64,000 nucleotides of DNA from Streptomyces sp. NBC_01296 (GCF_035984415.1 NZ_CP130720.1:2108001-2172000), one strand, 5' to 3'. Shown: positions 26,919 to 35,576, numbered from the stretch's first letter. Made by a program: numbers and translations. Notes: generated by a model not told the origin, from the sequence alone.

Positions 26919-27755
26919 TTACGGCTTCGGCAGGGTGCAGCCCGCCCGGTTCAGGTCGATCTTGTTGCCCGCGCCGATGCAGGGGACGATGAGGTACGTC
27001 TCCTGGGCGTAGTTGATGCCCTGGCGGACGGTGACGTTGCCGTTCTCGTCCACCTCGCACGGGTTGTTCTCCGTACAGCGCTGCCCGTCCTCATTGCCCG
27101 TGTTGTTGACCGCGACGACCTTGCCCGTCGTCGTGTCGATCACCGGGGAGCCCGAGGTGCCGCCGATGGTGTTGCAGGACGAGGTGTAGCGGACGGAGTC
27201 CTTCCAGGTCCACTCGCCCTCCTTGAGGCGGTACGCGAACCCGTCCACGTTGCAGCTGTAGATCCGCTTCCAGTACCCGGACACGACCTTGATCGCCGTG
27301 CCCTGCACCGGGCGGGCGTCGTTCAGGGTGAGCGCGCCGATGCCGTACTGGCTCTGGATCTGCGCATACGTCTTGGTGAGCTGGTAGACCGAGATGTCGG
27401 TGTCGGTCATCGTCGCGTACGCGATCTTGCTGGCCCGCAGCGTCGCCACGCGCGAGCCCGACGCATTGAGCAGTGAGAACGAGCGGCTGGACGGCTGGTC
27501 CTTGACGACCTCGCCCGGCCCCGGGAAGCCGGACTCGATGCAGTGTCCGTTGGAGAGGACGAGCGCAGGGTCGGTCGGCAGGGAGCCGGGGGCGCGGACG
27601 ACGGAGCCGGAGCAGTTGCTGAGCGCGACCGTCCCCGCGTAGTTCACGGTGACGGCCGCCGCGGCCTTGTCCTGGGGTTCGGAGGCGACGGCCGGAGCTG
27701 CCGCCGCTCCTATCAGGAGCAGCGAGAGCAGGGCGCCGGCGAGAGGCTTGTTCAT
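26919..27755 (-). CDS. Secreted trypsin-like serine protease
   Basis: A 278-aa preprotein. I chose the ATG at 27755, which follows AGGGGA and is followed by a typical signal peptide (Lys, then ALLSLLLIGAAAAPAVA, cleavage near Ala-Ser-Glu at 25). The chymotrypsin-fold triad is visible: His71 in SNGHC, Asp120 in TDTDISV and Ser201 in GGTSGSPV. Several Cys (48, 72, 168, 194) suggest disulfides. It is an extracellular endopeptidase; specificity cannot be read. A nested dyad lies 64-107 bp upstream of the start. Confidence 0.9.
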   Translation of the reverse strand: MNKPLAGALLSLLLIGAAAAPAVASEPQDKAAAAVTVNYAGTVALSNCSGSVVRAPGSLPTDPALVLSNGHCIESGFPGPGEVVKDQPSSRSFSLLNASGSRVATLRASKIAYATMTDTDISVYQLTKTYAQIQSQYGIGALTLNDARPVQGTAIKVVSGYWKRIYSCNVDGFAYRLKEGEWTWKDSVRYTSSCNTIGGTSGSPVIDTTTGKVVAVNNTGNEDGQRCTENNPCEVDENGNVTVRQGINYAQETYLIVPCIGAGNKIDLNRAGCTLPKP

Positions 27756-27818
27756 GTGGGGGTTCCCCTCTGATGACGAAGCACGATGCGCGAAGAACGA
27801 AGCAACCGAAGATCCTCC

Positions 27819-27862
27819 GGTTGTCATGCGCATTGTTGAGATGTCCGCCTCAACTGACAACC
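27819..27862. promoter_or_regulatory. Nested inverted repeat upstream of the secreted protease
   Basis: Outer arms GGTTGTCA (27819-27826) and TGACAACC (27855-27862) enclose inner arms GTTGAG (27835-27840) and CTCAAC (27849-27854). It lies in the promoter region of the leftward protease gene and beyond the 3' end of the leftward phosphatase gene. An operator or hairpin is possible. Confidence 0.45.
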
Positions 27863-27895
27863 CCGTACGCCCAGTTGGCCGATGCCACTCCGGTG

Positions 27896-28675
27896 TCAGG
27901 TTCCGGCCATGATCAGCGCAGCAGGCGCTCGCGCAGCCGGGCCGTCGTCGCGGGCGTGATCCCGACGCGCGTGGCGAGATAGCCGGCCGGCCGAGCCATA
28001 GCGCGTGGTCAGGTCGGCGAGGACGAGCGAGAGGATCGTCGCCGGGGCGCGGCCGTACGCGGGCCAGCGCATGGTGCGGCCCGGGTTGGCCGCGTGCCAG
28101 TCGACCGTGAGGCGGGCGGTGGCCAGCTCGGTGAGCGCGAAATCGGCCAGGATCTCCTCCTCGGACACCTCGAGGAGGATCAGGACGAATGCGGCGATCA
28201 GGCCGGTCCGGTCCTTTCCGGAGGTGCAGTGGAAGACCGTCGGGCCGGGGTCGGCGGTGATGAGCTCGATGGCCCCGCGGATCTCCCGGGCGCCGTCCTC
28301 GGTCACCTCGGCGAACCGGTCGGCAAGGTAGCGCCAGGGGTCGACGTCGGGGTCGATCGCGGCCTGGTCGTACGGGCGGTGCTCGATGCTCAGGTTGGCG
28401 TACGTGAACCGCCCGGCCTCCGGGATCCGGCCCTTGGCCTCGATCTCCCAGGGGTAGCGCAGGTCGATGACGGTCCGTATGCCCAGCCCGAGGAAGCGCT
28501 CCCAGTCGGCGCCCGCCAGCTTGCCGAGGGAGTCGGACCGGTAGAGCGTGCCCCAGGCGACCGTACGGCCGTCGGCGGAGCGGTAGCCGCCCAGGTCACG
28601 GAAGTTGTGCAGACGCTCGAACGCGATGTGGCGGCGGTGCGTGTCCGCGGGCGGGTCGATGGACAGGTCGGTCAA
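27896..28675 (-). CDS. Tyrosine-protein phosphatase, DSP-like, with shifted C-terminus
   Basis: A 259-aa protein. The start is TTG at 28675 with GAGGAG 6 nt upstream. NFRDLGGYR (about 24-32) and the active-site loop HCTSGKDRTG (Cys150, Arg156, the CX5R motif) identify the tyrosine/serine phosphatase family of the Streptomyces type. The general-acid region and helices follow normally to TRYGS (about 228). From about nt 27990 the frame gives RLSRHARRDHARDDGPA, but the +1 frame gives GYLATRVGIT and TARLRERLLR with a stop at 27913, which is the expected family ending. A one-base change near 27990 therefore replaced the last helix. The enzyme core is intact. Confidence 0.85.
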   Translation of the reverse strand: MTDLSIDPPADTHRRHIAFERLHNFRDLGGYRSADGRTVAWGTLYRSDSLGKLAGADWERFLGLGIRTVIDLRYPWEIEAKGRIPEAGRFTYANLSIEHRPYDQAAIDPDVDPWRYLADRFAEVTEDGAREIRGAIELITADPGPTVFHCTSGKDRTGLIAAFVLILLEVSEEEILADFALTELATARLTVDWHAANPGRTMRWPAYGRAPATILSLVLADLTTRYGSAGRLSRHARRDHARDDGPAARAPAALIMAGT

Positions 28676-28711
28676 CTGTGGCTCCTCGGGGTGCGGTTGT
28701 CACCCCAGGAT

Positions 28712-28756
28712 GCCCCAGGAGCCCCGGGAGCCCCGGGAGCCCCGGGAGCCCCGAGG
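28712..28756 (+). repeat. Five tandem 9-bp units
   Basis: Three perfect GCCCCGGGA units (28721-28747) are flanked by GCCCCAGGA (28712-28720) and GCCCCGAGG (28748-28756). They lie between the phosphatase and methyltransferase genes and hold CCCGGG palindromes. Confidence 0.85.
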
Positions 28757-28769
28757 ACCCCCTCGGCCC

Positions 28770-29438
28770 TCAGCGCTTGCGCGCGAGCGTGAGGCCGTCC
28801 GCGATCGGGAGCATCACCGACTCGACCCGCTCGTCGGCGCGCACGTGCGCGTTGAACTCCCGGATGGCCAGGGCGTTCCCCTGCGCGTCCGCGTGCACCG
28901 CCCCTCCCCCGTACAGGACGTTGTCGGCGAGGATCAGCCCGCCGGGGCGCAGGCGCGGCACGAGCTCGTCCCAGTAGGCGCGGTAGCCGGACTTGTCGGC
29001 GTCGAGGAAGGCCAGGTCGATCACCGGGTCCTGCGGGAGTGCGCGGAGCGTCTCCAGGGCCGGGGCGATCTCGAGGTCGATCCGCTCGTCCACTCCGGCC
29101 GCCTTCCAGGCCTCCCGGGCGATCGATGTCCACTCCTCGGAGACGTCGCAGGTCAGGACCCGTCCGCCGGCCGCCAGGCCCTCGGCCAGGGCCAGCGTGG
29201 AGTAGCCGGTGAAGGTGCCGACCTCCACGATCCGGCGCGCCCCGACGATCCTTCCCAGCAAGGTGAGGAAGACGCCCTGCTCGTGCGGGACCTGCATCTG
29301 CGCAGCGCGGCCGAGCTCGCGCGTGCGCGCGATGAGCCGCTCCTGGACCGGGCTCGGGGGCTCGGCCTGCGCCACCAGGTACCCGTACACCTCGGCGGTG
29401 AGGTGCACCGTCTTCACATCGTCGGCAGTCCTGCCCAT
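28770..29438 (-). CDS. Class I SAM-dependent O-methyltransferase (catechol type)
   Basis: A 222-aa protein starting at the ATG at 29438. The SAM-binding loop is VEVGTFTGYSTLALAEGL (about 64-81). The metal-binding residues of the CCoAOMT/COMT-like family are seen in LDADK (about 137) and ADNVL (about 163). It is a divalent-metal-dependent O-methyltransferase acting on catechol-like hydroxyls; the substrate cannot be predicted. It stands alone on the minus strand. Confidence 0.9.
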   Translation of the reverse strand: MGRTADDVKTVHLTAEVYGYLVAQAEPPSPVQERLIARTRELGRAAQMQVPHEQGVFLTLLGRIVGARRIVEVGTFTGYSTLALAEGLAAGGRVLTCDVSEEWTSIAREAWKAAGVDERIDLEIAPALETLRALPQDPVIDLAFLDADKSGYRAYWDELVPRLRPGGLILADNVLYGGGAVHADAQGNALAIREFNAHVRADERVESVMLPIADGLTLARKR

Positions 29439-29652
29439 ATCGTCCGTACACTCCTCCGCGAGTCCGCCATGCCGTCGGGAGACCCCGCGCCGCCGGATCA
29501 CCCCGCTGCCCAACGACACCACCCCCGCAACGGCAACGGCACGGATCCGCCTGCGTTCCGGCGCGGCCGGTGACGAGGTCGATCCCCTGCCGCGGATGGA
29601 CGCCGTCATCGACGACTCGGTCTTCGACCGGCCCCGCCTGCTCGGCTGACCG

Positions 29653-30717
29653 TCAGCCCGCCGGGTGGAGTGCCGCGTACTCCAGCGGAGCCGACGGGTC
29701 GATCGTGAGGTCGTACGGCGCCGGCTCCGCGCCCGCGCGGACCAGCAGGTCGCCGATCGCCGCGATCATCGCCCCGTTGTCCGTGCACAACGTCATCGGC
29801 GGCACCCGCAGTTCGATGCCCGCCGAGGCGCAGCGCCGTTCCGCCAGCGCCCGGACCCGCGAGTTGGCCGCCACTCCGCCGACCACCACCAGCGTCCGCA
29901 CGTCGTACGCCCTGCAGGCCGCGACCGCCTTGCGGGTCAGCACGTCGGCCACCGCCTCCTGCAGCGAGGCCGCGCCGTCGGCGACCGGCGGCTGCTCCCC
30001 GCGCTGCCGGTGGCCCTCGGCCCAGCGGGCGGCGGCCGTCTTCAGCCCGGAGAAGGAGAAGGAGTACGCGTACGGGTCCTCCCCGCGCGGCCCGCCGGTC
30101 AGCGGGCGGGGGAACGTCACCGCCTTCGGGTTCCCGCCCCGCGCCGCCCGGTCGATGGCCGGCCCGCCCGGGTACGGCAGGCCGAACACCCGGGCCACCT
30201 TGTCGAAGCATTCCCCGGCCGCGTCGTCCAGGGTGTCCCCGAGGTGCAGGATCGGCTCCCGTACGAGGTCCCGTACGAGCAGCAGCGAGGTGTGCCCGCC
30301 GGAGACGACCAGCACCACGCAGGGCTCGGGCAGCGGCCCGTGCTCCAGGGTGTCGGCGGCGACGTGCCCGGCCAGGTGGTGCACCCCGTACAGCGGTACG
30401 CCCAGCGCGTACGCCAGGGTCTTGGCCCCGGCCAGTCCGACCTGGAGCGCGCCGGAGAGGCCGGGGCCGGTGGTGACGGCCACCGCGTCGAGCTGGTCCG
30501 CGCGCAGCCCGGCCCGGTCGAGGGCCTGGCGGACCACCGGGTTGAAGGCGTGCAGGTGGGCGCGGGCCGCGATCTCGGGGACGACCCCGCCGAAGCGGGC
30601 GTGCTCGTCCATGCTCGACGCGACGACGTGCGCGAGGAGCCGGCCGCCCTGCACGATGCCCGCGCCCGTCTCGTCGCAGGAGGACTCGATGCCGAGCACC
30701 ACCGGAGAACCCGCCAT
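29653..30717 (-). CDS. tsaD: tRNA N6-adenosine threonylcarbamoyltransferase
   Basis: A 354-aa member of the Kae1/TsaD/Gcp family. It transfers threonylcarbamoyl from TC-AMP to A37 of ANN-decoding tRNAs in the cytoplasm. [14 protein letters not shown] at the N-terminus and the metal-binding HLAGH (about 114-118) are diagnostic, followed by [10 protein letters not shown] and [12 protein letters not shown] take the ATG at 30717; a GTG directly in front (30720) is an alternative. The usual partner genes tsaE, tsaB and rimI are not adjacent within this window. A perfect 29-bp palindrome begins 16 bp upstream. Confidence 0.95.
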   Translation of the reverse strand: MAGSPVVLGIESSCDETGAGIVQGGRLLAHVVASSMDEHARFGGVVPEIAARAHLHAFNPVVRQALDRAGLRADQLDAVAVTTGPGLSGALQVGLAGAKTLAYALGVPLYGVHHLAGHVAADTLEHGPLPEPCVVLVVSGGHTSLLLVRDLVREPILHLGDTLDDAAGECFDKVARVFGLPYPGGPAIDRAARGGNPKAVTFPRPLTGGPRGEDPYAYSFSFSGLKTAAARWAEGHRQRGEQPPVADGAASLQEAVADVLTRKAVAACRAYDVRTLVVVGGVAANSRVRALAERRCASAGIELRVPPMTLCTDNGAMIAAIGDLLVRAGAEPAPYDLTIDPSAPLEYAALHPAG

Positions 30718-30732
30718 CACACCTGCACCCGA

Positions 30733-30761
30733 CCCTTATTGCGAATAGTTCGCAATAAGGG
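30733..30761. promoter_or_regulatory. Perfect palindrome upstream of tsaD (Fur/Nur-like operator or hairpin)
   Basis: The 13-bp arm CCCTTATTGCGAA and its exact reverse complement are separated by TAG. The inside contains TTGCGA-N5-TCGCAA, which fits the TGC...GCA core of the Streptomyces Nur box (consensus TTGCAA-N5-TTGCAA). It lies between the stop of the PI-PLC gene and the start of tsaD, so it could also act as an mRNA hairpin; no T run follows. Confidence 0.55.
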
Positions 30762-30763
30762 TA

Positions 30764-31816
30764 CTAGCCGCGCGGGACCACCATCGCCAGCACCGACGGC
30801 AGCGGGTACCAGTCCGCCGAGGCGATGGACGCGTGGTGCGCGGCCATCAGGCCGACCCGGTCCCGGGCCTGGGCCTCGGTGGGGTGCACCCCGTCGATGG
30901 CGGGCGCCACGCCCTGGGCGTCGGTGGCGATCAGCAGGTAGTGGTTGCGGTCGTACCAGGCGGTGTCGATGGAGCCGCCCGCGTACGCGCTCGCGTCCCC
31001 GTCGAAGACCACGAACCACGGGCGGAGCGTCGCGTCCGCGTACCGGGTGCGCGGGTCGCCGGCCTCGGCCCGGTGCACGGCGGGGAAGGCGGCGGCCTCG
31101 CCGAGCCGGCCCGCGGCGGCGAGGGAGCGCAGGTGCTGGGCGTACTCCCGGTCGGTCCACAGGGTGTCGCCGGCGTTGCCCTCCTCCAGCGTGCCGGGGA
31201 TCAGCTCCACCAGGAACTTCCCGGCCATCGCGGAGCGGCTCGGCCAGGCGCCGGCCCGGGCGGCGGAGTCCAGGTCGGGGTGGCCGGCAGCGAGTTGGCC
31301 GGGGCGGTAGACGGCGTCGCCGAGCTTCGAGGCCAGCAGCGCGTCGAGCTCGGCCGGGCCGCGCCCGAGGTTGGCGGCGAAGCCGTCCTTGAGCTCCAGC
31401 TTGAGGACGACCGGGCGGTGGCCGGGGTGGGCGTCGTGCCAGCTGCGGATGTCGGCGAGGCAGCCTGCGAGGTTCTGGTTGCGGGACTTGGTGCGCAGCT
31501 GGGCGGGGCTCGTGGCGTTCTCGCAGTTGTTGTCGTTGCCGAAGGGGTTGTCGTGGGCGACCCGCCAGGAGCTGCCGAAGAAATTGGTCCACACGTCGAG
31601 TTCCAGCATTGCGGCGCCCGAGTCGAGGGCGTCCGCGAAGTACGGGTACTTGGCCTTCTCGTACGCGTTGTGCACGCCGACGCCGGTCGACCCCGCGTAC
31701 GGGAGGTCGGCTCCCGCCCCCCTCGCGGCCGCCCCCGCCGGGGCCGTGCCCAGCACGAGGGCCAGGGCCGCCAGGCCCGCCGTCACCGCGCCCGCCATCC
31801 GGTTCCGCAATCCCAT
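30764..31816 (-). CDS. Secreted phosphatidylinositol-specific phospholipase C-like protein
   Basis: A 350-aa protein starting at the ATG at 31816. The signal peptide is MGLRNRMAG, then a hydrophobic AVTAGLAALALVLGTA and an Ala-x-Ala site near residue 30. The PLC-type TIM barrel is indicated by GVHNAYEKAKYPYFADAL (first active-site His at about 49), ALELD-like AMLELDVWTNF and RVAHDNPF (second His). The Asp/Glu around LELKDGFAAN fit the Ca2+-dependent bacterial family. It likely cleaves phosphoinositides or GPI-like lipids outside the cell. Distance to tsaD is 46 bp on the same strand. Confidence 0.85.
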   Translation of the reverse strand: MGLRNRMAGAVTAGLAALALVLGTAPAGAAARGAGADLPYAGSTGVGVHNAYEKAKYPYFADALDSGAAMLELDVWTNFFGSSWRVAHDNPFGNDNNCENATSPAQLRTKSRNQNLAGCLADIRSWHDAHPGHRPVVLKLELKDGFAANLGRGPAELDALLASKLGDAVYRPGQLAAGHPDLDSAARAGAWPSRSAMAGKFLVELIPGTLEEGNAGDTLWTDREYAQHLRSLAAAGRLGEAAAFPAVHRAEAGDPRTRYADATLRPWFVVFDGDASAYAGGSIDTAWYDRNHYLLIATDAQGVAPAIDGVHPTEAQARDRVGLMAAHHASIASADWYPLPSVLAMVVPRG

Positions 31817-31936
31817 GCTTTCGGCTCCTGTCCGTCCAGTCGGTGCGCCACGTCTCAACCCGCCGGGAGAGTAGGCGAGTTGGGTGACATCCGGAAGGAC
31901 GGCGGATGACGGGTGACCGGCTGTGAGAACGGACAC

Positions 31937-31952
31937 GTTCCGGATCCGGAAC
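31937..31952. promoter_or_regulatory. Perfect 16-bp palindrome between divergent genes
   Basis: GTTCCGGATCCGGAAC is perfectly self-complementary. It lies between the leftward PI-PLC gene and the rightward trypsin-like gene, where a dimeric repressor of the TetR type could control both. Confidence 0.5.
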
Positions 31953-32026
31953 TGCCCTCGTCACGCCGTCCGTCGAACAGGGGGCCGATCAGGGTGCCGA
32001 TCGGGGGTTTCGGGCGGGAGTGCCAC

Positions 32027-33088
32027 ATGTTCACCAAGGTTCACGGGCGGGCCGTACGGGTCTCCCTGCTCGTCGGCATGTGCTGCGCGGTGCTGATCGG
32101 GGGTGGCGGGTTCCTGTGGGAGCTGCGCGGCATCGCGGCGCACCTCGCGGAGGGGGATCCCGCGGAGGGGAGCTACGTACAGGACACGGAGCAGGCCGAC
32201 CGCGCGGCGGCGGCCGTGCTGGACGGGCTGGCGCGGGAGGTTCCGGCGCAGGTTGTTCCGGCAGGGGAGGTCCCGGAGCAGGAGGCTCCGGTACGGGAGA
32301 CCCCGGCGCCCGAGGCCCCGGTACGGGAGACCCCGGCGCCGGCGCCCGCCCCGCCGGGCCCGACCGCGCAGGGCACGGGCGGCCCCCCGGCCGGCGTGCA
32401 CTGGCGGTCGGGCGGCTGGCAGCCCTCCGACCCGCTGGTCGCGCGGCCCGCGGCCGCCGAGCCCGCGACCGGGGCGCTGTTCTCGCCCGGCGAGGACGGG
32501 GACCAGGACCACCACTGCTCGGCCGGCGTGGTCCACTCCCCCGACGGCGACCTCATCGCCACCGCCGCCCACTGCGTGTACCGCGGCAGCTTCGGCTTCC
32601 GCACCAACCTCGCGTTCGCCCCGGGCTACCGGGACGGCGAGGCCCCGTACGGGATCTGGGTGCCCACCCGGATCGACGTGGACCCCCGGTGGACCGAGGA
32701 CCAGGATCCCGACCACGACGTGGCGTTCCTCCGGATGCGCCGGCCCGGCCGTCCCGGCGAGCGCCTGGAGGACGCCACCGGGGCCCATACGATCCGGTTC
32801 CGGCCCGAACTGCCGGCGCCGGCCCGGGTCGTGGGCTATCCGAACGACACCGAGCACCCGGTGGAGTGCTTCAACACCGCCCGCGCCGCGGGGCCCGCGC
32901 AACTGCGGCTGGATTGCGCGGACGTACCCGACGGCACGAGCGGTGGTCCGGTGCTGACCGACGCCCACACCCTGATCGGGGTGGTCGGCGGCCGCGACGG
33001 GGGCGGGGACGAGACGACCTCGTACAGCAGCCGGTTCGACGAGGCGGTACGCGCCCTGTACGAACGGGCCGTGGCCGCCCCCCGCTAG
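32027..33088 (+). CDS. Membrane-anchored/secreted trypsin-like protease
   Basis: A 353-aa protein with the ATG at 32027 preceded by GGGAG. An N-terminal hydrophobic helix (VRVSLLVGMCCAVLIGGGGF, about 10-29) without a clear cleavage site suggests an anchor. A Pro/Glu/Thr-rich stalk follows (about 70-120), with the direct repeat APVRETPAPEAPVRETPAP. The protease domain has the triad His182 (TAAHC), Asp231 (DHDVAFL) and Ser305 (GTSGGPV). It probably acts on the cell surface. Transcription diverges from the PI-PLC gene. Confidence 0.9.
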   Translation: MFTKVHGRAVRVSLLVGMCCAVLIGGGGFLWELRGIAAHLAEGDPAEGSYVQDTEQADRAAAAVLDGLAREVPAQVVPAGEVPEQEAPVRETPAPEAPVRETPAPAPAPPGPTAQGTGGPPAGVHWRSGGWQPSDPLVARPAAAEPATGALFSPGEDGDQDHHCSAGVVHSPDGDLIATAAHCVYRGSFGFRTNLAFAPGYRDGEAPYGIWVPTRIDVDPRWTEDQDPDHDVAFLRMRRPGRPGERLEDATGAHTIRFRPELPAPARVVGYPNDTEHPVECFNTARAAGPAQLRLDCADVPDGTSGGPVLTDAHTLIGVVGGRDGGGDETTSYSSRFDEAVRALYERAVAAPR

Positions 33089-33089
33089 G

Positions 33090-33118
33090 GGGCGTCTTGC
33101 CGATTCGGCCGGACGCCC
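33090..33118. terminator. Stem-loop between convergent genes
   Basis: GGGCGTC (33090-33096) pairs with GACGCCC (33112-33118). It sits between the convergent protease and flavoprotein genes. Confidence 0.5.
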
Positions 33119-33126
33119 GCGGACCC

Positions 33127-34533
33127 CTACGAGCCCGAGTCCGGCGGGCCCGGGTGGTGCGGGGGGTAGGCGGCGGCCTCCGGGGCCGTCGGCAGGCGCC
33201 ACTTGGACAGGACCCGGATCACCGTGCCGGGGCTCAGCAGGGTGTTCGGCGAGGCCGACAGCGACAGCACGCCGAAGAAGGGCCGGGAGATCTCCGGATC
33301 GGCGTTGGCACCCACGATCACCCGGGACATGTAGGCCTGCAGGACCTTGGTCGCCCGGTCGGGCGGCGGGCCCTCGGTCTCCGGGTAGCGCATGTCCTCG
33401 CTGGTGGCGATCTGCCAGGCCACGTCGGCGGCGGTGGCCGTACGCCGCTGGATCCGCCGGGCGGCCGCGGCGATCTCCCGGGGCGCCAGCCCCCGGATGG
33501 CGCCGGCCAGCGCGTCCGCCGCGAGGGCGGCCACCGTCATCCCGTGCCCGTACACGGGGTTGAACCGGCAGGCGGCGTCGCCGAGGACGACGAATCCGGC
33601 CGGCCAGCGGTCGAGCCGCTCGTAGTGGCGCCATTCGTTCGCGGTGCTCCGGAAGCCCGTCGGCGAGGAGAGCGGTTTGGCGTCGCGCAGGGCGTCGTAC
33701 AGGGCCGGGGTGCGCAGGCTCCGGGTGTACTCGAGGAACTCCTCGTCCCCGGTCGGCGGGGCGTGCTCGCCGTTGCCGATCAGGGTCGCCAGCCAGCGGC
33801 CGTCGTCGAGGGGCACCAGCACGCCCCCGCGCGGACTGTCGGGGCGGCCCTGGACGTACATGCCCTGCCAGCGGCGGGCCGGATCCGGCGGGACCTCGTA
33901 GTAGCGGCTGGAGTAGCCGAGACGGGAGTCGTAGCGGGTGGTCGCCGGGGCCGGGTGGCCGAGGGCGGCGAGCCAGGCCGGGGCCCGGGAGGTCCGCCCG
34001 GTCGCGTCGACCACGAAGCGGGCGGGCAGCGGGCCGCCCTCGCGCAGCAGTACGCCGGCCACGGAGCGGCCGTCCGGTCCGGCGACGAGTCCGGTCGCCG
34101 TCGATCCGGCGCGGATCCGGATGCGCTCGTCGCGCAGCACCTCCCTGCGGACCGTCCAGTCGATCAGCTCCCGGCTGCCCACCAGGATCCGGGACCCCGG
34201 AACCTGGTGGAACCAGTCGGCGGAGCTCAGCCACAGGAAGTCCCTCGGCGACTCCAACAGGGCCGCCCCTGCCGCGAGCAGCTCGCGGGTGACCCCGGGC
34301 AGCAGCTCCTCCATCAGCTCCAGGCCGCGCGACCACAGCACGTGCACGTGCCGGGACTGCGGCACACCGGGCCGGAAGGCCGGTCCGGTGTCGGGCAGTT
34401 CGTCCCGCTCCACCACGGTCACGCGCGCGAACCGCTGGGCGAGTGCCCGCGCCGCCAGCAGCCCCGCCAGGCCTGCGCCGAGGACCACTGCGTGGTCGTG
34501 GGCTTCTGGGTGGTTGTCCGTGTCGTCGTCCAT
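33127..34533 (-). CDS. FAD-dependent oxidoreductase
   Basis: A 468-aa flavoprotein. Rossmann motif VVLGAGLAGLLAARALAQ (about 16-33) with Glu in VVERDELP; second motif VVDATGRTSRAPAWL (about 178-192); third motif VVLGDAACRFNPVYGHGMTV (about 318-338). The spacing fits aromatic hydroxylase-like or squalene-epoxidase-like proteins. SRHVHVLWSRGLELMEELLPG (about 58-78) is typical of the actinobacterial subgroup annotated as FAD-dependent monooxygenases. Substrate unknown. No adjacent biosynthetic genes explain it. Confidence 0.85.
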   Translation of the reverse strand: MDDDTDNHPEAHDHAVVLGAGLAGLLAARALAQRFARVTVVERDELPDTGPAFRPGVPQSRHVHVLWSRGLELMEELLPGVTRELLAAGAALLESPRDFLWLSSADWFHQVPGSRILVGSRELIDWTVRREVLRDERIRIRAGSTATGLVAGPDGRSVAGVLLREGGPLPARFVVDATGRTSRAPAWLAALGHPAPATTRYDSRLGYSSRYYEVPPDPARRWQGMYVQGRPDSPRGGVLVPLDDGRWLATLIGNGEHAPPTGDEEFLEYTRSLRTPALYDALRDAKPLSSPTGFRSTANEWRHYERLDRWPAGFVVLGDAACRFNPVYGHGMTVAALAADALAGAIRGLAPREIAAAARRIQRRTATAADVAWQIATSEDMRYPETEGPPPDRATKVLQAYMSRVIVGANADPEISRPFFGVLSLSASPNTLLSPGTVIRVLSKWRLPTAPEAAAYPPHHPGPPDSGS

Positions 34534-34643
34534 GGCGCCGAGTCTCCCGTGGCGGGCGCACCCGGGATCAGGTCCCGCCCGGGGCGCCCCGAGGCACCCC
34601 GGGGGCGGACGGGCTCACGGCGGGGCGCCCGGCCCGGATCACC

Positions 34644-35576
34644 TCAGCGGGCGAGGAAGCGGTACGGGACCGAGGTGAGCTTCTCCGAGGCCGCCCAGAG
34701 CCGTTCGCCGGAGGTGTCGTCCAGGGTCCACTTCGCCCGCCAGGAGCGCGCGGGCGCCCCGCGCCAGCCGAGCCGCGGTCCGTAGAAGGCGTCGGGCCGC
34801 ACCCCCGGCGCGGTGGCCGCGTACAGCGTGGGCAGGGCCCCGGAGGCCGCGGACTGGGCGAGGACGGCGGCGCCGACCCCCAACAGCCGGGACATGGGCC
34901 GGTGGCCCTCCTGGCGCGATGCCCCGATGTGCAGGTTGGTCGAGGCGTAGCCGGGGTGCGCGGCGGCGGCGACGATCCCGGAGCCGGCGGCTTCCAGCCG
35001 CCGGGCCAGCTCGTGGGTGAAGAGGAGGCCCGCGGTCTTGGAGCGGCCGTACGCGATCCAGCGCCGGTAGCGGCGCTCGCCGTTGAGGTCGTCGAGGTCG
35101 ATGTCGCCGAGCGCGTGGAACCCGCTGGAGACGGTGACGATCCGGGCTCCGGGCTCCGCGGCCAGCAGCTGCGGCAGGAGCAGTCCGGTCAGGGCGAAGT
35201 GGCCGAGGTGGTTGACCCCGAACTGGGTCTCGAACCCGTCGGCGGTGCGCCCGAACGGCAGGGCCATCACGCCCGCGTTGTTCACCAGCAGGTCGAGGGA
35301 GGGCCGGCGCTGCCCGTAGTCCTTCGCGAACTCCCGTACGGAGCCCAGGTCGGCCAGGTCCAGCAGGGCGAACTCCGCCTCGGCTCCCGGGACCTCGGCG
35401 CGCAGCCGCACCACGGCGGCCCGGCCGCGCGCCGCGCTGCGGCAGGCCAGTACCACCGCCGCGCCGCGCCGGGCGAGCTCCCGGGCGGCGACGTAGCCGA
35501 TACCGCTGTTGGCGCCGGTGACGACGGCGGTCCGGCCGCTCTGGTCGGGGATGTCCTCTGTGTTCCAGCCAGGCAT
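34644..35576 (-). CDS. Short-chain dehydrogenase/reductase
   Basis: A 310-aa SDR. The NAD(P)-binding motif is TGANSGIGYVAARELARRG (about 19-37). NNAG occurs in LLVNNAGVMALP (about 93-104). The catalytic Ser is in IVTVSSGFHALG and the Tyr-Lys pair in AYGRSK (about 172-177). RSAARG after beta-2 suggests NADPH. The length and the C-terminal extension resemble protochlorophyllide-reductase-like SDRs. It is divergent from the cobalamin genes at 35730. Confidence 0.9.
   Translation of the reverse strand: MPGWNTEDIPDQSGRTAVVTGANSGIGYVAARELARRGAAVVLACRSAARGRAAVVRLRAEVPGAEAEFALLDLADLGSVREFAKDYGQRRPSLDLLVNNAGVMALPFGRTADGFETQFGVNHLGHFALTGLLLPQLLAAEPGARIVTVSSGFHALGDIDLDDLNGERRYRRWIAYGRSKTAGLLFTHELARRLEAAGSGIVAAAAHPGYASTNLHIGASRQEGHRPMSRLLGVGAAVLAQSAASGALPTLYAATAPGVRPDAFYGPRLGWRGAPARSWRAKWTLDDTSGERLWAASEKLTSVPYRFLAR

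Noticed and set aside
28712..28756. Tandem 9-bp units as a possible CRISPR or regulatory array.
   Set aside because: The units are contiguous, with no spacers, and simple enough to be a minisatellite.
29449..29649. Plus-strand segment reading ITPLPNDTTPATATARIRLR and ending DSVFDRPRLLG.
   Set aside because: The residue composition is gene-like, but no start codon with a ribosome site exists in this frame after 29438, and it lies over the methyltransferase upstream region.
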